NCBI GenBank assembly: GCA_011009095.1 | Contig: VTPC01090027.1 | Location: 447,166 to 511,165, forward strand | DNA from: Ignelater luminosus | Lineage: Eukaryota > Arthropoda > Insecta > Coleoptera > Elateridae | Direction of reading: 5' to 3' | Length of the DNA stretch: 64,000 bases | In this document: piece by piece, positions 36,254 to 48,222 of the stretch | Layout of the letters: each line of letters begins with the position of its first letter | Numbering within the stretch: position 1 is the stretch's first letter | The notes under the pieces: generated by a model | The model's input: only the letters and a program-made list of their open reading frames with translations | The model's database searches: none | Told to the model about the DNA's origin: nothing | Program-made: the position numbers and the translations under genes

Positions 36254-37799
36254 AAATTTGCAAGAAAATGGGACAGAAGAGGCATTAAAAAGACTAAAGA
36301 ACTCTTTAACGATATGGATGCTTTTAATTTTCATCAGAAATAATTACAAATTTAAACTTTTTTTGACAATTTAGGACAATTTTTGAACAAATTCGATAAG
36401 AGTTACGTCAGTTAGGTACTCTTTGAGGAATTTTCAGAGAAATGGGACAAGAAATGTATTAAAAAGACATAAGAAAGCTTTGGAGATTCAAATACTTTTA
36501 GTTTTAATGGTAAGTGAAGATAAATTTAAACCTTTTTTTGACGATTGGAATAGTTCTTAAACAAATTCATTTAGAATCACGTTAGTTGGCTGCTTTTTAC
36601 GATATTTCTAAAAACGATGGGACAAGAAAAGTATTAAAAAGACTTACGAAAGCTTTGGAGACTTAAATGCTCTTAGTGTTAATGGTAAATGAAGACAGAT
36701 TTTGTTTTGACGATTTGGAATAATTCTTGAACACATTCAATTAGAATTCCATCAGTTAGGTATTCTTTTATGTATTTCCAAAGAATATGGGACAAGAAAG
36801 TAATAAAAAGACTCAAGAAAGCTTTGGGAATGTTTTTAGTCTTAATCGTAAGTAAAGACAAATTAAATCTTTTTCAACGATTTGGAACAATTCTTGAACA
36901 AATTCAATTAAAATCACGTCAATTAGGTGTTAAATAAGGTATTTTCAAAAAAATGAAACAAGAAGAGACTGAGAAACTCGTTGGAGATATGAATGCTTCT
37001 AGTTTTCATACTAAACTTTTTTGAGCACTTTCAGGTGAAGTCACGTCAGTTAAGTGCACCGTAAGGTTTTTTCAAGAGAAGAATACGAGAAAGTCATAAA
37101 AAAAGGCTAAAGAACTCTTTGGAGATATGAATGCTTTTAGTAGTCATTACAATTGAAGACAAATCTCAACCTTTTCTGGCGATTTCAAACAGTTTTTAAA
37201 ACAGTTTAGAAGGAATCACATCATACGGGTGCTATTTAAGGTATCTTAAAGCAAATGGAACAAGAAAGTCCTCGAACTCTTTGGAAATAATGAATGAATG
37301 AATAATGAATAATGTCCATCACAATTGGAGTCAATTGAAACCTTTTTTGGCGATTTGGGGCAATTCTTAAAGAAATTCGGTGAAAGTCGTATCAGTAGAT
37401 GTTGTTTAAGATATTTTCAAAAAAATGGGACAGGGGAGGCATTAAAGCAAATAATAAACCCTTTGCAGATGTGGATACTTTTATTTTTCATCACAATTGA
37501 AAACAAACCTAAACTTTTTTTAACGTTCTGGAACAGTTTTTAATTTAATTTAGACGGAGTCACATCACTTAGGTGCTCAATAAGGTATTTTCAAGAAAAT
37601 GGGATAAGCAAGTAATTAGAAAATTCGTACTGTTTGAATATGTAAATGTTTTTAGTTGTCATTACAATTAAGAACCATCCTAAACCTTTTTTTTATGATC
37701 TGGGACAGTTTTTGAACAAGATCAAAACAAATTTAAATTTTCAGAACAGTGATTGAACCATTTCTAGTATATTTACATTAGATAAGCGCTCATAAAAGT

Positions 37800-39230
37800 T
37801 TTCTACCAAAGGGATCAAAGGGTTTGCTAGAAATTTGAATGATTATACTTTTTATTACAATCGAAGACACAGTTATACTTTTTTAAATATGATGAAACGG
37901 TGTTTAGGCGACTTTATGTAGATTTAGATCAGATATGAGATCTTAAAGGCCTTTTCAGGGTAAATAGAAGAGCAAAATACTAAATAAAGCAAAACGCTTG
38001 TTGGGAATCTGAATGGTTTTACCGTTTACCATCATTAGAGACACTTAAACTTTTCCGAAGATACTAAGACAATGTTTAGATAAATTTAGGTAGATTCAGA
38101 TGAGGAGTGGTTTCTTAAAAGCCCTTTCAAAGTAACTACGGTAGGAAAATGCTAAACAAACAAAAGAACTTTCTGTAAATCTGCATGTTTTTGTTTTTTA
38201 ACGTGATTGAAGATAGAGCTAAACTTTTTCGGCTAGCGTCCAGGCGATTTTAAATAAATTTAGATCAGATTATGGGCTCTTGAAGACCCTTTCAAAGAAA
38301 TTAGGTTTCGAAATACTAAAAAAACAAAAAAGCTTATTGTAAACCTGCATGGTTTTACTTTTTACAGCAAATAAAGACAGAGCTAAACTTTTTCGAACAT
38401 AATGGGACGGTATTTAGACGATTTTGGATCAATTTCGATAAGGTATGGGTTCTTACAGACTTTTTTAAAGCAATTAGTTTACAAAATACTAGACAGACCA
38501 AAAAGCTTGCCGTAAACCTGCAAGGTTTTACTTTTTACCACGATAGAAGACAAATCTAGACCTTTTTGGCTATAATAGGAAAGTATCTAGACCATTTTTA
38601 TTAGATTCACATCAGGTATGGGGTTTTAAAGGCTTTTTCAAAGCAATTAGGGTAGCAAAATACTAAACAGACCAAAGGAAATCTGAATGATTTCACTTTT
38701 TACGATCGAAGACACAGTTAGAGTTTTTCGGATAGAATGGGACGACATTTAGGCGATTTTATGTATATTCAAATCAGGAGTGGGTTCTTAAACGTCTTTT
38801 TAAAACAATTAAGGTAGTAAAATACCAAACTGAAGAAAGAACTTGCTAGAAATCTGAATACCATAGTTGACGACAAAAATGGCTTTTTGACAGATTAGAA
38901 ACAGTTTTTGAACGCGTTTAGATAGAATCATTTTGGTTATATACAGTTTAGGCATTTCGAAGAAAACTATAAAAAGGAAATTCAAATAGCCTACAGAAAC
39001 GTTCTAAAACTTGAATCGATTTACCTTTTAATACATTTGATAACAATCTGGTTCTTCTTTAGAAGATTTGGAACGGTTTTCCAGCAAGTTTAGATATAGA
39101 ATCATATCAACGTAGTAAAATTTAGTCCTGTGTAAAGAAAACCAAAGATAAGGAGTTTTAGATAGTTTACAGATGCGTTTGAAAATTTGAAATCGTTTAT
39201 TAACGACAAATTGTGAATTATTTAATGAAT
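37800..39230 (+). repeat. diverged satellite subfamily at the right edge
   Basis: The unit changes to a related form with words such as CTGCATGGTTTTACTTTTTA, AAGACAGAGCTAAACTTTTT and ATGGGACGGTATTTAGACGA. Marker GGTTTTACTTTTTAC is at 38351 and 38524 (173 bp), with a TTTCACTTTTTAC form near 38691. The order of motifs matches the main array, so this is an older branch of the same family. It fades out near 39.2 kb. Confidence 0.75.
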
Positions 39231-39234
39231 TTGT

Positions 39235-39640
39235 TTAAATCACACTTTCAGATCATAAAATCAGATCATTTCCATTAGTCTCTTCGTATTCATGTATTTT
39301 TAACAATAAATGCCCCTCACTTTACGTTAATTCACTGAAATATCTCCTAAAGGCTACCCTTTCATAATCAAATACATATAAAAATGTTTTCATTAAAACA
39401 TCCCCCTTTTTAATTTTCCACAAAATAACACATTTTGTATTTAAAAAATGGAAGCTTAAGCTATTGTAATCAACCCTTGACGTTGTTAAAATTAAAAGGG
39501 CATAATCCCACTGCATTAATGATTTTAAGTCACACTCATACGCATCAGTAAAAATTGCTGAGAATGAGGGAATTAGGGTTGAAATTACATTATACGTATA
39601 TCATTTGTTCTTTAGATATCCCTCTTTTAACAGGACTTCA
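39235..39640. other. spacer, nothing recognised
   Basis: AT-rich DNA without a supported frame or repeat. Confidence 0.5.
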
Positions 39641-39644
39641 GGCC

Positions 39645-40015
39645 AAAAGCCATGAACTACGTGTGCGCTACCTAATTTAATTCTGGCTTTGGCTATAGTC
39701 GTTTGGTTTATCCGGAGTGTTCATTAGAGTGTCCATGTCGTGGAACCCTGGTTAACACTGCACTAAAGTAAGGGTTAGTTAGCATGGCTAGAGGGCGGTA
39801 TAAAATGCAAGGTTCAGTGAAGACACGAGTGCTGTGCTCGGTGCCAGGCACGGGCCGGGATAATAAGTCAGCAGGAATTAACCAGGAATTCACACACATA
39901 CACACTGAAGAGGAAACTTTAACCTGCTTGAGAACAACTCTTCCCCCATACACCACTCACGACAATCATACATACTGCTGCACACACAACGCAACCCTTT
40001 TTTGAAATAAATAAG
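39645..40015 (+). repeat. possible solo LTR or SINE-like block
   Basis: A compact block of higher GC contains GGCGGTATAAAATGCAAGG at about 39794 (TATA-box like). It ends with AAATAAATAAGCG near 40005 (polyadenylation-signal like), followed by AT-rich DNA. A TATA box followed about 200 bp later by a polyadenylation signal is the U3-R-U5 order of an LTR. Clear TG/CA ends and a target duplication were not found. It could also be a promoter of an unrecognised transcript. Confidence 0.35.
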
Positions 40016-40019
40016 CGAC

Positions 40020-41385
40020 AACTAACTCCCTAGATGAAACTTATCAGAAGTTAATCATCTTTTTAATCGTAGACTTACAATAATGTGTAAGTGTAGTAGC
40101 ATAATCGAATTTGAAAACCCTGAATAAGATAACAAATAATTTAGGAATTCGTCAAGTAGGTAATTAAAGGGGGGTAATGGAAAATCGTTGTATTCCAGAG
40201 TTACTTAAATAATTAGGACTAACCCTCAAAGCTAGCGAAACTTACTTTAGAGGGCTAGCAATGGCTAAAGTCTTTGTAAATTAAACAATTAATTGTAATA
40301 AAACCTGTTTACTTTATTTCTTCAATTTAATTCAAATTTTTTGAAATAAAAAAAAATAAAATGAAATTCAACTTTCAAAATTCCCATTATTTAGCGGTAA
40401 AACGTTTAAGATCAATGAACTTACCTTTTCATCGTAATATATTGAAGAATCGACGATGTTGTTCAGAAAATGAAATTGTAGAGACATCTAGTAGACGCTA
40501 GCAAATACTAAGAATGTTACAGAGCGAATTTTCAGCACACTTTAAAAATGTAATTGTTTTAAATGGATTTTAACGGTGAAAACTACATGTTTTCAAACTG
40601 CTTTTATTGAATAAACTTAACAGAAAACTGTTTTTTTGCTAAAAAAGTTGAAAAATACTTTTTAATGGGATTTTGTTTTATTGATGTTTTTTGTTTGTCT
40701 TTTGTTTGTTTTCTTTTAACTTACTTAGATCCTTCAATAGTGAATGAATTATTAAATAAGAGGATTTAGTAGGAAAATTCTATTTTTGTAAATAAGAAAA
40801 ATTACTAAATAGGATTTTTTCTAGTTTTTAATTTTCTTTTTGGAGATTTTAACGAAATAATGACCTTAATATCATTTTTAATAGTTTTTTAGAAAATAGA
40901 ATAATTTAAAAGAAATTACAAGTCAGAAGACGACAAAAAACGCATACAGTTAAATGAAACAATTTCTTATGTCTTTTTGTGGGTAATTGTGTGTAATTAT
41001 ATTAGACTGTTTTAGTTGCTGAGTTTCTTAGTTTGGAGGTTTTCAAGGCACTGGAAACAAAGATTGCATGTCCCGATGAAAAAATTGTGAATTTTGAAAT
41101 TCAGCAGCGGACTGAATCAATAGGTTAGGTTTAGAATGTCTAGATTTCGACCTTCAAGCCCAAGACTTCATCTATTTTTATTATGGCCAATATTGATTTA
41201 TTGTTTTTCGTTCTTTGAGCTTTGTGACGCAATAACTCAGAAATCGAAGGTGCTGCAATTATACCCGAGATTTTATTTATTACTGCAAACCGAATCTTCT
41301 TAATTAAGATGATATCCAGATTAAGACTGAATGCACAATTAACACCTCAATCCACACTCATCAACTTTTAGACAACACATAACAC
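40020..41385. other. intergenic, nothing recognised
   Basis: Very AT-rich, especially 40280-40930, with no supported gene. Confidence 0.5.
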
Positions 41386-41389
41386 TCGG

Positions 41390-42605
41390 AGTACAGATAC
41401 AGGACGAGAGCTGTATTGGACAAGAAGAGAAAAGTGAAGCAAAACCTGACCAAAGAAAAGCTGAGAGCGGTCAACTCACTAACGAAATACAGCTCGTTTA
41501 AGATTCTTCCCGCTAACCAGAGCAACGCAACTATGGTGATAGTAAGAGCCAAGAACTGCTAGATGCGGACGAGTACAAATTACTCCCCAAAGATCCTATG
41601 TAATCAATAGAACGACGATTATACCAAACGCTGTCAAACAGAGAAGCAAATTATAGTAAGCCGAAGATACACAGGGAGAACATACCTCTGAGGCCAATTG
41701 TGAGCTTGGGAAATTCTCCTTGTCATAAACTGGCCAAATTCCTGTTGGACATAATAACTCCACTGGTGGGAACAACCCCGTCAGCAGTCACAAATACTGA
41801 ACACTTTATCGAAACAACTATAAACATAAGATAAACTAATGACGTCCTGGTAAGCTTCGATATAGTCAACGTATTCACAAACGTCCTAACAGAGGAGGCT
41901 CTGAATATCGTTAGAAGAAAGCTGGAAAATGACAGTACCTTGGAAGTACGAACAAACTTAAGTGTAGACGTAATAATGGTGTTGCTCACAATATGTATCA
42001 AGACGACATATTTCCAATTAGGCAGAAAATTCTACTAGCAGGAGTTTGGTATGGAAATGGGTTCACCGCTCTCCCCAATTATGATCAACATCTTCATGGA
42101 GGAGTTTAATCAGGAGGTGATATCTCAGTTTCAAGCAAAGCCGAAATTGTGGCTAAGGTATGTCGATGACACCTTTGTGATATGGCCGCATGAGACTAAA
42201 GAACTTGACCTCAATAATCACGATCCTTCGATCAAAATCACAATAGAAGGGGAATCTAAACAAGAACTACCGTTCCTGGACGTCTTGGTTCAAAGAGACG
42301 GGGACAAGTTCACAACGAACGTATACAGGAAACCTACCCACACAGATAAATATATGCACTATGATTCCAACCATCACAGAAATATGGCAATGGACGGCGC
42401 AAGATGCCTATATGATAGGGCAAAGACAATATGCTCTAAATTAGGAGAGGGGAAGGATAGCTCAAACCCTTAGAGAGAATGGATACCCTGATGCTATAAC
42501 AGCTAACTTAATACCTGCAGCTAAACTAACTTGCGAGAACAACCAAAACACGGATGACAAAACAGGCACCTTAGTGTGGCCCTTCAAACTCATCCGTTAC
42601 TTCAT
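41390..42605 (+). pseudogene. Penelope-like element reverse transcriptase, broken and truncated
   Basis: Similarity runs across several frames in the order expected for Penelope-like reverse transcriptases. First come TKEKLRAVNSLTKYSS and a tract equivalent to the PADKG region. Next are PLRPIVSLGNSPCHKLAKFL and LVSFDIVNVFTNVLTEEAL (first catalytic Asp). The intact 140-codon frame at 42051-42473 starts GSPLSPIMINIFMEEF, contains the catalytic box LWLRYVDDTFVIW, then PFLDVLVQRDGD and YRKPTHTDKYMHYDSNHH. After a frameshift LRENGYPDA follows near 42470. The C-terminal GIY-YIG endonuclease typical of this class is absent. Internal stops upstream show a dead copy. Confidence 0.85.
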
Positions 42606-42609
42606 AGTT

Positions 42610-43245
42610 CATAGCTCCCAAGATTTTCAAATTTCTAGAAGATGTTAATTTTTGTCTATTTTTTTTTTATTATCAATAACTGGCCTCTCAGGGCACGTCA
42701 GTAATCCAGACTAGTAATTTTTACGCTTCCACATCTGTGTCGAAAGATCTGGTATTGATCATAAGAGAGATAACAACATCTTGTACAGATTTTAGATCAT
42801 GAACCATAATGCAAAGGTTAAGAAGATTGTTTTGACAATTCGTCAATTTTTGAATTGGTAGTTTCTATCACTAATTTCATTGGATTTTAGATAGTTTAGT
42901 TGGTCTTACAGATCGTAAATTATCTCCGATAGATTGCAATTTGCTTCAAAATTTGACTTCGACGCAAAAATTAACCATAAATGCTAACAGGGTATGAAAG
43001 CTCCTAGCTGTTAGACAAACAAAAATTAACTACTACCGGAGCAATTTTCTGTATAATATGAAGAATTTGTTGATGATACTGCCCTGTATTCAGAGATATT
43101 TTGAGCTATTTTGTGGAATTAGGGCCTTGATGATTCTTAAACGTGTCATGTCCAGATCAGTTGCTTCAACTGATTTTTTTCAAGAGTTTTATTTGCTTTG
43201 TTTAAACTAAAAAAACAAAGCTTGTCTGTTGTTTCCTATTTGTTT
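42610..43245. other. spacer, nothing recognised
   Basis: AT-rich sequence with no supported exon. Confidence 0.5.
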
Positions 43246-43248
43246 CAG

Positions 43249-43388
43249 ATCTGTTCAATACCAGCTCATTTCCCAGTAATAAACAGGAGGTTAAAGATTG
43301 TGCATTGAACCCAAGCCTCTCAGAGCTGGCGCAAAGATGTGTAAATAAAGAAACTTGCCATGGACTCCGCGATAACTAACTAGTAAAG
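43249..43388 (+). CDS. possible exon with splice sites on both sides, unknown protein
   Basis: The segment is preceded by GTTTCCTATTTGTTTCAG, a good polypyrimidine tract and acceptor, and followed by AAAG|GTAAGACC, a good donor. In phase 2 it encodes LFNTSSFPSNKQEVKDCALN then PSLSELAQRCVNKETCHGLR-DN and a stop at 43377-43379. If the splice sites are real, this is a last coding exon followed by a short 3' untranslated part. The peptide has three spaced cysteines but matches no family I know. Partner exons were not found, and such splice-like pairs do occur by chance. Confidence 0.25.
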
Positions 43389-43389
43389 G

Positions 43390-46300
43390 TAAGACCAATA
43401 AGACTAGCATTAAACGGTACCACACAAAAAAGCCTTAGAGGATTTTCCAGTAGGCACTAAATACCTTAGCGCCGGCTTGCTAAGAATTCTTCTACGCCTC
43501 GAATGATGCGCCTTAATTCGTAAATGGTTATTTAGTGTTTACGAGTGTCTAGAGTACATTCCCAACTTCCTTCCAGACTTTTCGGCGTTCTTCCCAAAAT
43601 TATTTAGGCCTATCGAGGCAGAAAAAGTGAATGTAGATAATATAGGCATGCAAAACACCTTACAAGGTAAATTTAAAACACTCTTTTGCTTAATGGTAGT
43701 AGAAAAAAGTAGAGAAACGAATGGAGAATTGTGAGGAATTTATGCAATTACAAAACAAAGAGCTTATTGAAAAATAGCGGTTTCTCGCTTGATAAAACAT
43801 CTTGGTATTCATAAAAAGGTCGGACAAATCCAGTGAGAAGGAGGACAAAAAACACTTTAAACAAAGAAGAAAATGATTTGTTGAGGAATAGTCTGGTTGG
43901 ATTGATTGTCAAGATTATAAGTGCCCTATAAGCATGCATATTATACTCCACGTTCTAAGAACATCTCCAAGTCTTCCCTATAGAGCTCCTACAACAAAGA
44001 AGATTCAGTTAGCTTATCTTCTCAATATACAACAATACATAAAGTCAGTTTTTCACTTCTTGTCTTTCCTACTTACTAATTTCTTTGTGAAAATATCTCC
44101 CAAGACCTTCAAAAGATGTTTTCGTTCATATTTAAGAGTTCCTCATCTCTCTATTACTACTGTAGTTTACTTTTAAGTGTTACTGTAAAGTGTTCTTGTG
44201 ACCTAATAATGAGAACTATCAGAAAAAGTTGGTCTGAACGCTTCACCAACAAAGCAGTCGTGATTCGGCATGGTTCCAACTTCCTACTTCCAAGTTGCAA
44301 TTTCCCTGAGGTCGATTCAATTACCTTTGGTTTTTTTCGAAGACACTATCCATGATCTACTTTATAGCTGAGGTGCGGACACTTATTATGAGCTATACCT
44401 GGCAAGAACTCTGCACTCTTGTTAATTGCAAATTCAGCTGTTTGTCAAGCGCATCTCGAAATCTGATCGTAAAACTTTGGAGTAAGGAAAGGGCTATTTG
44501 CAAGTAAATTTTCGTCTTGCAGCGCGACCACTCTTCGGTAGAAGTTTGTAACCGGACCGGGATGTCTCCGGTGGATAGACACTTTAAATTTCTGAAGAAT
44601 GGCTGCGCGACAAAGGCAATGAGGATGAAGTGCACGTCTACAAGGTGCTTCGCATCTCTCCTGGAAACTATGAAAGAAGACTTTGATTCAAAATCAGACA
44701 CCTTTCAAACATTAAAGATCTCCCGCCTTCTTGATTCTATCCTCATACCTCATCTTGTTTCTGCCATCAATTCAGATAAGCCGTAATAATCGACTCTGTC
44801 CATCTAAACCATTGTTATTATTTTCAATTACGGAAGTAATGGTTCTGAACCTGCATGATACTATTGACCCTACGGTAACTGTTGTAGGGTTCCTCGTGGC
44901 TCCTCGTTGCCGTGTTGCCATCCGGAGAAGCCCTGACTTTTGTTTCTTTTTTTCCCTTCTCTTCGTTGTCGCCGGTCACCGCAGGTGAAGCAATTTTCAA
45001 TTCACAAGCTCACGGTGGTACGCCTTGGGTAGAAAATCTCATCTGTAGGAATCCATGTAATGGCGCTGAAGCGTTTGCCCGGTTTGACACGGTGTTCATT
45101 CAAATTCAATTGATCTCTACGGATTCTTCACATTCCATCAACTTTTTCGGGCTGAAGAAAAACTTTCACAGCTTCTAGAGCCTCTTATTCCCACGGAACC
45201 TTTGCTCTGTAGGCTATTGTGAAAAAGTAAAATAGAAGTAATTGAAAAGCAAAAAAATCTCAAATCAAAGTTCCGCATGGTTACGGAACTGCCTATTTTC
45301 GTGGTTTTCTATCTGGCAATTTCCATTTTATGTTCATATACGTCTGACACTAGACAAGATTTGTCCCTCAAGACTTCCTTGTCTCTTTTCCCGCATTTCT
45401 ACTACCTCCATCAACCCACCCCTGGTCTCCGTCTCTCAAACATTTGCGCACCAACGAGCGACCAGTAACCAGCGATACCGATGCCTTATTTGGGAGATTG
45501 AGCTAGAGTTCCTTCCGAGCGGGTCCCACCAGCGACTCTGCTTTAGCTGGTATCGCGGGAGCAGGGCACTCGCGAGAATTTGTCTCTCGACTGCTATTTG
45601 GTGTTGGCCTCGTTGAGGCAGTGGATGAAAGTCCGTATGCTGGACTAGGCTCAGGTTAGCTGCCGAGTTGTGTTTTTCTATCTCCATCAACCTTACCAAA
45701 CTTTTTCCTTGTTCCTGTAGCAACTTAGTTCGTAATACCAAGAAAGTTTGTGTTACATTACTACTATTGATCGCAGTGTCTACGTTAGCCATTGTTGTCT
45801 CAATTATAGAGATGTCCGAATCCTGAATTTCTGAGTAGAACAAAAAATGTCTAAAAGGTGTGTAAGAAACAGAAAAGCTCTTAGAAGTTCCTTCTTCTTC
45901 ATTTTAGGTTTTTTCCTGAAAGAAATCCATGGAAGTAAGCAGCAAGAGGGGTTATCCTTTTAATATCTAATACTGCCTATCATTCTATGCATTGGGTAAG
46001 TGTCTCCTATCTTCATTAAATTTAAATATTTTTTTACCTGTTGTTAGAAGAGATTTCACCAAGACAAAATCCTATGTTGCACTTCGAAAGTTATGTCAAA
46101 ATATTTCAAAGCCAAGGAAGTCACTTCCCTACTTATATCTGCTAAGAAACCGTCTCGACCTAAATTCTAAACAGCATAGTAAATAGCCCTAGATATCACT
46201 TCGTGATTAGATCGTGCAACCACCTATCAACCACCCTATTGTCGCGCTATCGTGCGCCTCTCATTTCTAAGTACGTACTATTCGCTCGTATCAAAATAAA

Positions 46301-46605
46301 TTTTTCAGTTACCTTATACATTTTTAAACTTTTTCCATATCTTTATAAGTGTGCAGCCTTTTTAAAATTTTAATTCTGTTTATTTTCATTAAAGATTAAT
46401 AAACTCGTTCATTTTTAATTTCATCAAATACAGAAATATTTTATAATGAAAGTAAAATTAGCCAGCCCTGCAGAGACACACAAAATCAATACTTCTAACA
46501 ATTAACCGGTATTTTATCCAAGCAGCGTATTATTATATACAACACATTATTATCAGTGTTAATTAACAGAGTTAATTACACAAAGTCAAAAATTAAAAAC
46601 TTTTT
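43390..46605. other. intergenic, no gene recognised
   Basis: Several frames of 80-135 codons occur on both strands at 44.1-45.85 kb, in DNA of somewhat higher GC than the flanks. They overlap each other in sense and antisense, and none shows a motif I can assign. An old retroelement here is possible. Confidence 0.4.
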
Positions 46606-46610
46606 TTTAC

Positions 46611-46772
46611 CTTTTTTGGAGTGGCCACCATCGCAAGCTTTTCACGGTCGGTGGATTTGGGTGGAGATTTCCTACTGCTGCCTCCTCCGCCGCCGCCTTT
46701 GGAACTGGATGGCATTTCCAGCAAGCTCTGAATAGAGTGACTTTGTCTCTTCTGTCTGGCAGCCATTTCTTC
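46611..46772 (-). CDS. candidate first coding exon, Gly-run protein of unknown identity
   Basis: On the minus strand an acceptor (TTATTGTTGTTGCAG) ends just before 46772. ATG is at 46766 and a donor AAAAAAG|GTAAAA at 46611/46610. The 156 coding bases make exactly 52 codons, ending in phase 0. The peptide starts MAARQKRQSHSIQSLLEM, then a Ser-rich piece, six glycines, SSRKSPPKSTD and KLAMVATPKK. GC and CpG are clearly above the flanks, with a GCCGCCGCC glycine run. The short SHSIQSLL stretch resembles the eh1/octapeptide Groucho-binding motif of homeodomain and related factors; this is inference only. The acceptor upstream implies a non-coding first exon further right. I cannot name the gene and did not find the next exon in this window. 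Confidence 0.5.
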
Positions 46773-46779
46773 ACTGCAA

Positions 46780-48130
46780 CAACAATAAAACATCTTGAAG
46801 ACCGACCGAATCGAGATGGAAGTTTCACGCTGAGTATAAAATCGATACCTTATTATAGAAGTTTGGGAGTTTGAAAACTTTTCTAAACAATGCAAAGTTT
46901 CAAACTGATATTGTAGTAAACAACTGAATACTGATTAGAATAAACTTTTATCTGATGCCTTCCATGATTATTTTACAGCTTTAATTTTATTACCCTCTGA
47001 ACGAAATTCGTTCATTGGTATGCAAAGAACAAATTTGACGACCTTTTTCTCGTGTCTGAGTTTCAGTTTTATTTCTTATAATAAATATATAGGTAAAGTA
47101 GTGCAAATAAATCGTTTGCAGTTTGTTAAGCGTCTGATTTTGTAAAATAAACCCTTGTGTACATAACATGACACTCACACAGAACACACACATTCACATC
47201 ATAATAATGATGACTCATTAGCCGAATCGATATTTTTGTTCCTGGGAATTTGATGGGTCTAAAAAGCAAATAGAATTACCTCATCCGTCCTGAAACTAAG
47301 GTAAACATAACTACGAGACGGGAAGAACAAGCACAAAAAGTTTACCGGAGCCACGAAGACGGGAAAAGTTTCAAAGTTAGCCCGCTCGTATATTACGGAA
47401 AATGGGGGAAGAGGTATAAAAGTAAGACTCTAAAAAGGTATCTTTAAAATAGGTTTTATATATTAAGGGTACAGATAATGTATTTTTTATGCTATTCCTG
47501 AATAGCGAGGAAATCTGTTCTATGTTATAAACATTAAGTTCGCATAGTATATATTCTGAAGGACGAAAAACATATGGATTCTCGTAGAGTAACCAGGGCC
47601 ACTTTTAATATCCATACTAATAATTTCTCAATGGCTGCAATAAATTCACGGAAAATACTCTCTAAAACTCACGACTGTTGATAAAAGCATTATAGAAGAT
47701 TTATTCGCAAATATACACTCTAGTTAGACTTAAAACACGTTAAAGTTTTACAGATCACAAGAAAATAGACTACAGTAAATCAAATTTCAGATTATAACGT
47801 AGAGATTTAAATAAAGAACCCATCTCTGCTGAAACGTAAAAGAGTCAGACTTCATCAATATACCCAAATCACTTGTGTTTATCAATCAAGCAAATTTCAA
47901 AATTAAACAAAACAATTTGAATGCACCATCCTCTTAATTCCCAATTAAAGGTAACGGCGCAAATGCAACAAGAAATTAAGATGAGCTGTATTTTAAAGTG
48001 ATAGACATCGTATCTTAAGGAGTACGCTGATATCGACATCCTTATACCACAAATACCAAGAGACGTCCCTCACCAGAACATTAAAAAAATCTTTAAACAA
48101 GAAAGGACTAGGGGGAGTTCACCTAGGTAA
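46780..48130. other. intergenic or intron of the minus-strand gene; nothing recognised
   Basis: AT-rich sequence. If the exon at 46.6-46.8 kb is real, part of this would be its upstream intron. No non-coding first exon could be fixed. Confidence 0.4.
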
Positions 48131-48135
48131 GGATA

Positions 48136-48160
48136 GGGTAGGATGGGGGAATGGTGGTCA
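48136..48160 (+). repeat. pogo element left terminal inverted repeat
   Basis: Starts GGGTAGGATGG after a TA dinucleotide, and matches the inverted sequence at 53700-53728. Confidence 0.85.
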
Positions 48161-48222
48161 GCAAGCAATGTCGTTCACTGTCAAATACCTAATTTCCCGG
48201 AACATTTCAATAAAAACACGAA

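Larger units (their letters stand above)
30980..37800 (+). repeat. ~168-bp satellite array, main subfamily
   Basis: Tandem units carry in order GAACAAATTCAGATGGGATC, ACATCAGTTAGGTGCTCTTT, AAGGTATTTTCAAGAAAATG, GGACAAGAAAGGTATTAAAA, AGACTAAAGAACTCTTTGGA, GATATGAATGCTTTTAGTTT, TCATCACAATTGAAGACAAA and CCTTTTTTGACGATTTGG. The GGACAAGAA word falls near 31172, 31338, 31500, 31638, 31789, 31962, 32119, 32294, 32466, 32629, 32806, 32971 and so on. The steps are 138-177 bp, averaging about 168. Units near both ends are strongly diverged, whereas those at 35.3-36.24 kb are almost identical. All frames inside are accidental. The unit length is close to that of nucleosome-sized centromeric satellites, but this is only a resemblance. 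Confidence 0.9.

Noticed and set aside
30980..39230. Many 60-89-codon open frames inside the 31-39 kb region
   Set aside because: They arise from the AT-rich tandem unit, occur on both strands, and do not keep the same frame from unit to unit.
44100..45850. Overlapping 80-135-codon frames on both strands
   Set aside because: None shows a recognisable motif. Sense and antisense frames overlap and splice-bounded exons could not be defined.
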